Shown one piece after another: positions 28,365 through 30,372 of a stretch of 30,372 bases of DNA. Made by a program: the position numbers and the translations under genes. Below the pieces are notes generated by a model. That model was not told the DNA's origin, did no database searches, and was given only the letters and a program-made list of their open reading frames with translations. Origin of the DNA: CAZKJL01 sp964611095 (lineage in GTDB: Bacteria > Patescibacteriota > Gracilibacteria > Peribacterales > Peribacteraceae); NCBI GenBank assembly GCA_964611095.1, contig CAZSWJ010000014.1, positions 1 through 30,372 of the forward strand, in the 5' to 3' direction. Within the stretch, counting starts at the first letter, position 1. Each line of letters opens with the position of its first letter.

Positions 28365-29777
28365 TTAGTTCGGAACGGTGACGGTGTTGCTTTGGAGCGT
28401 CACTGCACCGATGCGTGCGAGCAGTCGGCCTTCGACGGAAGCACCGGTCTGCAGCGAAATCGATTGATCGGCGAGAATGGAACCCTTGAACGATGAGTTG
28501 GCTCCCACATTCGCGGACGTGCCCACTTGCCAGAAGACATTGGACGCCTTTGCACCACCGATCAGCACCACGTGCCGTCCGACGGACACATCGAGCGTGG
28601 ATGCGATCTGGAAAATGAAGATTGCGTTCGAATCGCCTTTTGCGTCGAGCGTGAGATCACCGGAGGAAATCTCAAGTGAAGACGTGGACTTGTAGAGGCC
28701 CGGACTGAGCGTGGTTCCTCCCAAATTTCCGGAGACACTGACGGGGCTCGTGGAGCGGCCGGCAAGATCGTTGTAGGCGACGGTGAGTGCGGACTGCGCC
28801 TGTGACGCCATGGTGTCCGCGGAATGAATGGATCCGTTTCTTACGATGCCCGGAGCGAAACCGGTGACCGCGGTTCCCGCACTGACGCCGACGTCACCCG
28901 TGACGGTCGTGGGACCGGTGTTGGTGACGGTGGAACCGGCGAGTACGCCGAAGGTTGATGCGGCTCCCAGAGCCACGGAAGCCTGGTTCTGCTGCGTGGA
29001 TACGGCATTACCCGTTCTAAAATTCCATGAGACGGGGCGAGGCAATGAATTTCCCGCCGCATCTTTCACGCCGGCCGAGATGGTGACGGTGTGGAGCATG
29101 TTCGGAGAAAGACGGTTCTCGGGGTTGAATGTCGCCGTTCTTCCGACGAGCGTGACTCGTCCGACCACGCGGGTCGATGATGCGTCCACGACGACGAAGC
29201 TGCTCTCCGAGACGGTGGAAGGGTACATGTCTTCGCTGAACGTCGCGGTGATGTCGGCATCGGTGGATACGTTCACTTCATTCGCATTCGGGAGCATGCC
29301 GCTCACGTTGGGCGGAACCGTATCCCTCACGCCGAGTGACGACGAGGAATTCATGGAGGAGCTGAAAGAGGACGAGGTGCGGGAAGAAGAAAACGAAGAA
29401 TTGTTGGAAGACGAGGACGAAGAAGAGTTGCCGCTCTGTGTCGGCGACGTGGCTGCTTCCGGATCCAGACCCATGTGGTACTGACGATGGAGCATGTTTC
29501 GAGCCTGAACCATCAAACGATGTTCTCTGGCGTACGAAACCGTGCCGCGGTCAGAAGCATGCAGAGCGAGCCAAGCGACGCGCACGGCTTCGGCATCACG
29601 GTGATACTGGCGATGATCGGAAAGATGGGATGTCGACGCCTGATGTGCCGAAGACCATTCGGGATCTTGGGTCTGTATGAAGCCGTTATTCGGCTGCACG
29701 GTGACGGCGGCAAATGCCGATGGTGCAAAGGCGCACAACATCGAAAGCGCCACCCCGAGGGAGGAAATCTTTTTCAT
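28365..29777 (-). CDS. Secreted ice-binding-type (DUF3494) protein with Big_5 domain
   Basis: 470 residues. Signal peptide 1-23 (ending SAFA). An N-terminal His-rich helical region at about 38-102 is followed by a Ser-rich linker at about 115-148. Then an SbsA-like bacterial Ig (Big_5) domain at about 153-255 (VPPNVSGMLPNANEVNVSTDADITATFSEDM, ending VSWNFRTG) and a DUF3494 domain from about 267 to the end (LGAASTFGVLAGSTVTNTG, TTVTGDVGVSAG, ...NVFWQVGTSANVGANSSFKGSILA). DUF3494 includes ice-binding proteins and adhesins; ice binding itself cannot be inferred. Strong terminator downstream. No Shine-Dalgarno. Confidence 0.92.
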   Translation of the reverse strand: MKKISSLGVALSMLCAFAPSAFAAVTVQPNNGFIQTQDPEWSSAHQASTSHLSDHRQYHRDAEAVRVAWLALHASDRGTVSYAREHRLMVQARNMLHRQYHMGLDPEAATSPTQSGNSSSSSSSNNSSFSSSRTSSSFSSSMNSSSSLGVRDTVPPNVSGMLPNANEVNVSTDADITATFSEDMYPSTVSESSFVVVDASSTRVVGRVTLVGRTATFNPENRLSPNMLHTVTISAGVKDAAGNSLPRPVSWNFRTGNAVSTQQNQASVALGAASTFGVLAGSTVTNTGPTTVTGDVGVSAGTAVTGFAPGIVRNGSIHSADTMASQAQSALTVAYNDLAGRSTSPVSVSGNLGGTTLSPGLYKSTSSLEISSGDLTLDAKGDSNAIFIFQIASTLDVSVGRHVVLIGGAKASNVFWQVGTSANVGANSSFKGSILADQSISLQTGASVEGRLLARIGAVTLQSNTVTVPN

Positions 29778-29886
29778 AAGTGGGAGGGAAGAAAACCGGC
29801 GGCGAATGCCGCAAGACCTGGATAAGACGCTTGAGACATGCGAACGTTACCGACAAGGGTATTGATCTTTCCGCACGGTGCTGATT

Positions 29887-29892
29887 GAATAT
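29887..29892 (+). promoter_or_regulatory. Possible -10 element
   Basis: GAATAT, 6 bases before the ATG at 29899; a TTGATC at 29862-29867 may be the -35, with a long 19-bp spacer. Weak on its own, but the spacing to the ATG matches the other leaderless genes. Confidence 0.35.
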
Positions 29893-29898
29893 TCCCCA

Positions 29899-30372
29899 AT
29901 GGCCAAGAAGATGGGTTGCGGACCAATGGCGGCATTCATGCTCATCGTTCTCATCCTGCTGCTCGTGGGATCGAACGAAGCCGTGGGCTACTACTTCAGC
30001 CGTTGCGATCAGGAGGATATGTTCGACTGCTTGATGGGCAAACTGGATGAGCCGGAGGAAGAAGAAGGGAGTGTCACGGCAACCGGCACATACTCTTATA
30101 AGGGTTATGACGTGACGATTTCCATGAACATTCCTCTCGCGGGCGGAGCCGTGACGGGCAATGTTTCGGGTACGTGCGAAGGCATGGTGAAAGGAACGTA
30201 CGGGGGACAAAACGGCGGCGCCATCAGCGGCAGACTCTCCGGCGTCTGCAGTCCGTTCTTCGTGAACATCCCCTCCTCCGCCGATTTCAGCGGATCGGTG
30301 AACAAAACCGGAAAGACCGTACCGATCAGATTCAACGGACAAGGCGCGGGGTTCAAACACGAAGGCTCGATG
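29899..30372 (+). CDS. Hypothetical membrane-anchored protein, cut by the window end
   Basis: 158 codons without a stop to the window edge. One transmembrane helix at about 9-25 (PMAAFMLIVLILLLVGS), then an acidic linker (KLDEPEEEEGS) and an extracytoplasmic Gly/Ser/Thr-rich domain of beta type (TGTYSYKGYDVTISMNIPLAGGAVTGNVSGTCEG) with several Cys residues. The GGAVTGNVSG and GGAISGRLSG stretches look like two copies of a short internal repeat. No family recognised. Confidence 0.7.
   Translation, partial: MAKKMGCGPMAAFMLIVLILLLVGSNEAVGYYFSRCDQEDMFDCLMGKLDEPEEEEGSVTATGTYSYKGYDVTISMNIPLAGGAVTGNVSGTCEGMVKGTYGGQNGGAISGRLSGVCSPFFVNIPSSADFSGSVNKTGKTVPIRFNGQGAGFKHEGSM

Noticed and set aside
1..30372. 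UGA recoded as glycine (Gracilibacteria code)
   Set aside because: UGA serves as the stop at 9740-9742, 13051-13049 and 24781-24783, each directly at or next to the following start.

Overview
The window is a gene-dense, fairly GC-rich bacterial segment with about 30 protein genes, very short intergenic gaps and many tail-to-tail or overlapping gene ends. UGA is used as an ordinary stop (for example the ATGA overlap at 9739-9742 and the stop of the response regulator at 24781-24783), so this is the standard code and not the UGA-glycine code of Gracilibacteria. Gene order L32 - NusB - RNase III, small TrbC/VirB2-like pilin membrane proteins, SLH-domain surface proteins, a GT4/GH57/GH15 glucan cluster and the small gene sizes suggest a Patescibacteria (CPR) genome, perhaps of the Peregrinibacteria/Peribacteria type. 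That assignment is inference: no 16S rRNA gene is present.

Layout. 1-667: a perfect hairpin and an unrecognised gene. 668-2184 (- strand): rpmF-nusB-rnc operon with a TTGACA-N17-GACAAT promoter. 2210-4549 (-): Bax-inhibitor-like membrane protein and two methyltransferases. 4646-6264 (+): two coupled membrane proteins, each built from three pilin-like hairpin modules. 6236-7900: folP (-), a 53-residue membrane protein (+), gmk (-). 7955-10761 (+): a coupled GT-C/GT2 glycosyltransferase pair. 10782-11278: a promoter, a highly structured ~460-nt RNA and a strong terminator, the best candidate for an undescribed RNA. 11394-13630: an AT-richer hypothetical gene, a coupled membrane-anchored protein and a PH-domain membrane protein. 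13653-15974 (+): a large SLH surface protein. 16109-18327 (+): three membrane proteins, one behind a consensus sigma-70 promoter. 18324-23974 (-): operon GT4 - GH57 - GH15 - ROK kinase for alpha-glucan synthesis and breakdown. 24078-26732 (+): an OmpR-type two-component system and a secreted Met/His-rich protein, both preceded by 11-bp-spaced TCTTAA direct repeats. 26787-29777 (-): a lipoprotein fusing an S9-type hydrolase to an M23 peptidase, and an ice-binding-type adhesin. 29899-end: a truncated membrane protein.

Two window-wide patterns stand out. First, at least ten promoters place the -10 hexamer only 6-10 bases before an ATG, and Shine-Dalgarno sequences are nearly absent, so leaderless translation seems to be the rule here. 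Second, four loci carry mirrored arrays of very short tandem units. The unit length (7, 8 or 9 bp) and sequence change from locus to locus, but the architecture stays the same: several units on the + strand, a centre, several units on the - strand. They sit at gene ends and in two cases run into the coding sequence and supply its last codons or stop. I know of no described element class with this design.
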